This document shows, piece after piece, positions 59,729 to 64,000 of a stretch of 64,000 nucleotides of DNA. Position 1 is the first letter of the stretch. Each line of letters starts with the position of its first letter. A program made the position numbers and the translations under genes. A model generated the notes under the pieces. It was given only the letters and a program-made list of their open reading frames with translations, searched no databases and was not told the origin of the DNA. Origin of the DNA: Phycisphaeraceae bacterium D3-23 (GTDB taxonomy: Bacteria > Planctomycetota > Phycisphaerae > Phycisphaerales > Phycisphaeraceae); assembly GCA_039555135.1 (NCBI GenBank), contig CP114179.1, positions 3,720,001 to 3,784,000 on the forward strand, written 5' to 3'.

Positions 59729-60205
59729 GTGTTCCGCCGTAGGGGGGTGGAGTGAGTCCGTGAACGATACCCACCGGACGTCTTGTCGTGGGGCAGACAT
59801 TCCTGTCTGCCGTTCGGCGAAGCCGAAGCGATTTGCAACGCTTCAAGATCAGGCCTGCGGCCTGTGGCAGACAGGAATGTCTGCCCCACGGTGGCCATCG
59901 TTCGTCGAGTCGCTCCAACCATCCCCACCCCACACCCGCCCGGCAGGATGTCAGCCCTGCGGGGGTATGCCTGCCACCCTGGCAGCGCGGCGGTTGGATC
60001 AATCATTGTGCCGACACCACCCGGCACGACCTAAGCCATTGATTTCAATGAGTTTGTGTCATCCCCGCCGCCCGCCTGCCGCCCGCATTCTCTGGCCCCG
60101 CCGTTGCACTATCCTCTGCCACGCTGATCCGCAGGGGCCCGCCGATTGTGGCGGTCGCTGCCTGAACCTGACCCTCTGACCCGACTAACCGGAGCCGAAA
60201 CGCCC
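59729..60205. other. Gap upstream of groEL1 with repeats
   Basis: 477 bp without a gene. The first 200 bp are a nested palindrome (59744-59926). A second weak palindrome, GGCAGGATGTCAGCCC...GGGGGTATGCCTGCC, lies at 59942-59974. The last 150 bp should hold the groEL1 promoter; TATCCT (60110-60115) is a possible -10. I found no CIRCE operator (TTAGCACTC-N9-GAGTGCTAA), so HrcA control is not indicated. Confidence 0.6.
59744..59926. repeat. Nested palindromic element: one repeat family inserted in another
   Basis: The inner element consists of CGTGGGGCAGACATTCCTGT... (59787-59811) and its perfect 25-bp inverse (59866-59890); each arm is itself a palindrome, GGCAGACA-TTCC-TGTCTGCC. The centre holds TTCGGC-GAA-GCCGAA (59813-59827). 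The flanks GGGTGGAGTGAGTCCGTGAA (from 59745) and CATCGTTCGTCGAGTCGCTC (from 59896) pair with each other and match the 26226-26328 family. The simplest reading is that the inner element landed inside an outer one. Confidence 0.85.
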
Positions 60206-61897
60206 ATGCCAGTCAAAGACCTTGCTTTTGAATCGGACGCCCGCGCGAGCCTGCTCGCCGGCGTGGAAAAACTCGCCAACGCCGTGAAGAGCACGCTGGG
60301 CCCCCGCGGCCGCAACGCCGTGCTCGACAAGAGCTGGGGCGGCCCGACGGTCACCAAGGACGGCGTCTCCGTCGCCGAGGAGATCGAGCTGGCCGACAAG
60401 AACGAGAACATGGGCGCGCAGCTCGTGAAGGAGGCCGCGAGCCAGACGTCGGATAAGGCCGGCGACGGCACGACGACCTCGACCGTCCTGGCCGAGGCGA
60501 TCTTCAAGGAAGGCCTGCGCCAGATCGCGGCCGGCCACGACGCCAACGCGCTGGTCCGCGGCATCAAGCAGGCCGTCGAAGTCGCCGTCGCCGAGATCGA
60601 CAAGCAGGCCAAGAAGATCGACGGCAAGAAAGACATCCAGAACGTCGCCGCCATCTCCGCGAACAACGACGCCGCCATCGGCAAGATCATGGCCGACGCC
60701 ATGGAGACCGTCGGCAAGGACGGCGTCATCACCGTCGAAGAGGGCAAGTCCCTCGAGACCTACGTCGACGTCGTCGAAGGCATGCAGTTTGACCGCGGCT
60801 ACCTCTCGCCCAACTTCATCACCAACCCCGACGAGATGTCGGTCGAGCTGGAGAAGGCCCTCGTCCTTGTCTTCGAAGACAAGGTCGGCAGCATCCAGAA
60901 GCTGATCCCGCTGCTTGAAAAGGTGCAGGAGACCAAGCGGCCGCTGCTCATCATCGCCGAGGATGTCGAGGGCGAAGCGCTCGCGACGCTGGTGATGAAC
61001 AAGCTGCGCGGTGTGCTGAACATCTGCGCCGTCAAGGCCCCGGGCTACGGCGACCGCCGCAAGGCCATGCTCCAGGATATCGCGGTCCTGACAGGCGGCG
61101 AGGCGATCATGAAGGACCTGGGCGTCGAGCTCGACGCGGTCGAGCTCTCGCAGCTGGGCATGGCGAAGAAGGTCACGATCACCGCCGACACGACGACGAT
61201 CATCGAAGGCGCCGGCGAGACGAAGGACATCAAGGGCCGGATCGAGCAGATCCGCCGCGAGATCGACGCGACGACCAGCGACTACGACCGTGAGAAGCTG
61301 CAGGAGCGTTTGGCCAAGCTGGCCGGCGGCGTGGCGCAGATCAATGTCGGTGCGGCGTCCGAAGCCGAGCTGAAAGAAAAGAAGGCCCGTGTCGAAGACG
61401 CGCTGCACGCCACCCGCGCCGCGGTGCAGGAAGGCATCGTCCCCGGCGGCGGCGTCAGCTTCATCCGCGCCGCAACCAAAGTCGCCAAGCTCAAGCTCGA
61501 AGGCGACGCGCAGGCCGGCGTCGATGTGGTCCGCAAGGCCCTGCACGTCCCGCTGCAGACCATCGCCGACAACGCCGGCGAACACGGCAGCGTCGTCGTC
61601 GCCAAGGTCGCCGCGGCCAAGGGCAGCAACGGCTTTGACGCCCTCAAGCTCGAGTACGCCGACCTCATCGAACGCGGCATCATCACCCCCGCCAAGGTCG
61701 ACCGCACCGCGTTGCAGAACGCCGCGTCGGTCGCGACCATCCTCCTGACCTGCGACTGCATCATCACCGATGTGCCCGAAGACGAGCCGGCCGGCGGCGG
61801 GCACGACCACCACGACCACGGGATGGGCGGCATGGGCGGCGGCATGCCGGGCATGGGTGGGATGGGCGGCATGGGCGGGATGCCCGGGATGATGTAA
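60206..61897 (+). CDS. groEL: Chaperonin GroEL, first copy
   Basis: GroEL is the 60-kDa chaperonin that folds proteins in its cavity with GroES. Starting at ATG 60206 ([20 protein letters not shown]) gives 563 aa. Nucleotide-binding motifs are [34 protein letters not shown] and [17 protein letters not shown]; the apical and equatorial domains are complete ([14 protein letters not shown]). The tail is a GGM repeat with a His insertion ([20 protein letters not shown]). The N-terminus differs from the classical MAKxxxF type. The order groEL-groES-groEL is unusual. Confidence 0.96.
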   Translation: MPVKDLAFESDARASLLAGVEKLANAVKSTLGPRGRNAVLDKSWGGPTVTKDGVSVAEEIELADKNENMGAQLVKEAASQTSDKAGDGTTTSTVLAEAIFKEGLRQIAAGHDANALVRGIKQAVEVAVAEIDKQAKKIDGKKDIQNVAAISANNDAAIGKIMADAMETVGKDGVITVEEGKSLETYVDVVEGMQFDRGYLSPNFITNPDEMSVELEKALVLVFEDKVGSIQKLIPLLEKVQETKRPLLIIAEDVEGEALATLVMNKLRGVLNICAVKAPGYGDRRKAMLQDIAVLTGGEAIMKDLGVELDAVELSQLGMAKKVTITADTTTIIEGAGETKDIKGRIEQIRREIDATTSDYDREKLQERLAKLAGGVAQINVGAASEAELKEKKARVEDALHATRAAVQEGIVPGGGVSFIRAATKVAKLKLEGDAQAGVDVVRKALHVPLQTIADNAGEHGSVVVAKVAAAKGSNGFDALKLEYADLIERGIITPAKVDRTALQNAASVATILLTCDCIITDVPEDEPAGGGHDHHDHGMGGMGGGMPGMGGMGGMGGMPGMM

Positions 61898-61904
61898 CCC
61901 ACGC

Positions 61905-61927
61905 CGCTTGCGGCTTAGCGGCAAGCG
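61905..61927. repeat. Small palindrome between groEL1 and groES
   Basis: CGCTTGC (61905-61911) and GCAAGCG (61921-61927) form a perfect 7-bp stem around GGCTTAGCG. No T-run follows. It could be an mRNA hairpin separating the two genes or another dispersed repeat. GGAG (61982-61985) serves groES. Confidence 0.6.
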
Positions 61928-61995
61928 TGTAGTACTCCGCAATCAGCATTCAACAAACAACCAACACAACCCCCTCGCCACGGAGCGACACCAAG

Positions 61996-62334
61996 ATGGC
62001 TACCAAGACCAAAACCAAGAAGACCACCAAGACCAAGTCCAAGACCACGATCACCCCGCTCGACGACCGCGTCCTCGTCCTGCCCGATACGGCCGAGACC
62101 AAGACCGCCAGCGGGCTCTACCTCCCCGAAGGCGCGAAGGAAAAGCCACAGACCGGCAAGATCGTCGCCGTCGGCCCGGGCAAGCTCACCGACACCGGCG
62201 AACGCGGCGCGCTCTCGGTCAAGAAGGGCGACACCGTCCTCTTCGGCAAGTACGGCGGCAGCGAGATCGAACTCGACGGCGTCGAGCACAAGATCATGCG
62301 CGAGTCCGAACTCCTCGGCGTCATCGAAAAGTAA
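61996..62334 (+). CDS. groES: Co-chaperonin GroES with Lys-rich N-terminal extension
   Basis: GroES is the lid of the GroEL chamber. The 112-aa protein has a Lys/Thr extension of about 17 residues ([18 protein letters not shown]) before the usual start [20 protein letters not shown]. The mobile loop is [16 protein letters not shown] (about 39-54) and the domain ends [20 protein letters not shown]. Length without the extension is standard (about 95). It lies between two groEL genes and probably serves both. Confidence 0.95.
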   Translation: MATKTKTKKTTKTKSKTTITPLDDRVLVLPDTAETKTASGLYLPEGAKEKPQTGKIVAVGPGKLTDTGERGALSVKKGDTVLFGKYGGSEIELDGVEHKIMRESELLGVIEK

Positions 62335-62342
62335 GCCCCATG

Positions 62343-62374
62343 CCCACGGTGTGCCGTCCGCGGCATACCGTGGG
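62343..62374. repeat. Palindromic repeat between groES and groEL2
   Basis: CCCACGGTGTGCCG (62343-62356) and CGGCATACCGTGGG (62361-62374) are 14-bp arms with one G-T-type mismatch and a TCCG loop. It is a better-paired copy of the element between mreB and mreC (40863-40893). Confidence 0.82.
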
Positions 62375-62446
62375 ATCTCCGGACACGCCCCGCGCTGTCC
62401 GCAACTGAACTGATACCCACCCCACCCTCCCACTGGAGCCATCCCC

Positions 62447-64000
<1,554 letters not shown>

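Noticed and set aside
59930-60205. CIRCE operator upstream of groEL1
   Set aside because: No TTAGCACTC-N9-GAGTGCTAA or close variant was found on reading the region.

Overview
The window is GC-rich bacterial chromosome that most resembles a flagellated planctomycete of the class Phycisphaerae. The pointers are a small membrane protein ending in a CxxCGYNLTGN...CSECG zinc ribbon, prepilin-like and PEP-CTERM proteins next to a LacI regulator, MreBCD, DUF1802, a Lys-rich GroES, and intergenic gaps crowded with palindromic repeats. This placement is inferred from protein families only; there is no rRNA or tRNA gene in the window.

Layout. (1) 1-24.2 kb, all on +: a flagellar superoperon. It starts inside fliF and runs fliG-fliH-fliI, a zinc-ribbon gene and a repeat-filled gap, fliJ, a MotE-like gene, fliK-flgD-orf-flgE-flbD, motA-motB, fliL-fliN-fliO-fliP-fliQ-fliR-flhB-flhA-flhF-flhG, a small membrane protein gene and the sigma-28 gene fliA. 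It covers the MS-ring, switch, export gate and ATPase, hook, stator, placement factors and sigma factor. fliM is missing from its usual place before fliN. (2) 24.4-31 kb: argS, a DUF1802 gene, a TolB-like lipoprotein gene, a frameshifted CsgG/LpoB-like lipoprotein gene, a small unknown and a XerC/D recombinase. (3) 31.1-34.0 kb on -: LacI regulator, PEP-CTERM protein and prepilin-like protein. (4) 34.3-42.4 kb on +: a probable new selenoprotein, an exported HMA-like metal-binding protein with in-frame UGA in the metal-site motif and a SECIS-like hairpin, followed by lnt, a HEAT-repeat protein, two envelope proteins and mreB-mreC-mreD. (5) 42.5-49.3 kb on -: gcvH, a degenerate amidohydrolase, a lipoprotein, an AGCS symporter with a large inserted domain, popT (DUF368) and a frameshifted galE. 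(6) 49.6-59.7 kb on +: sulfate activation (cysD, cysNC), a gamma-glutamyltransferase and a MacA-MacB-TolC type tripartite exporter. (7) 60.2-64 kb on +: groEL1-groES-groEL2, the last running off the end.

The strongest novelty candidate is the selenoprotein at 34334-34687. Also notable are a strict 21-bp degenerate tandem array (4772-5086), at least ten palindromic repeats of several families (one nested in another, one inserted in frame into the tolC homologue), a low-GC patch inside argS, and three apparent small indels in G or GC runs (29089, 42904, 55780) that could be sequencing errors or real gene decay.
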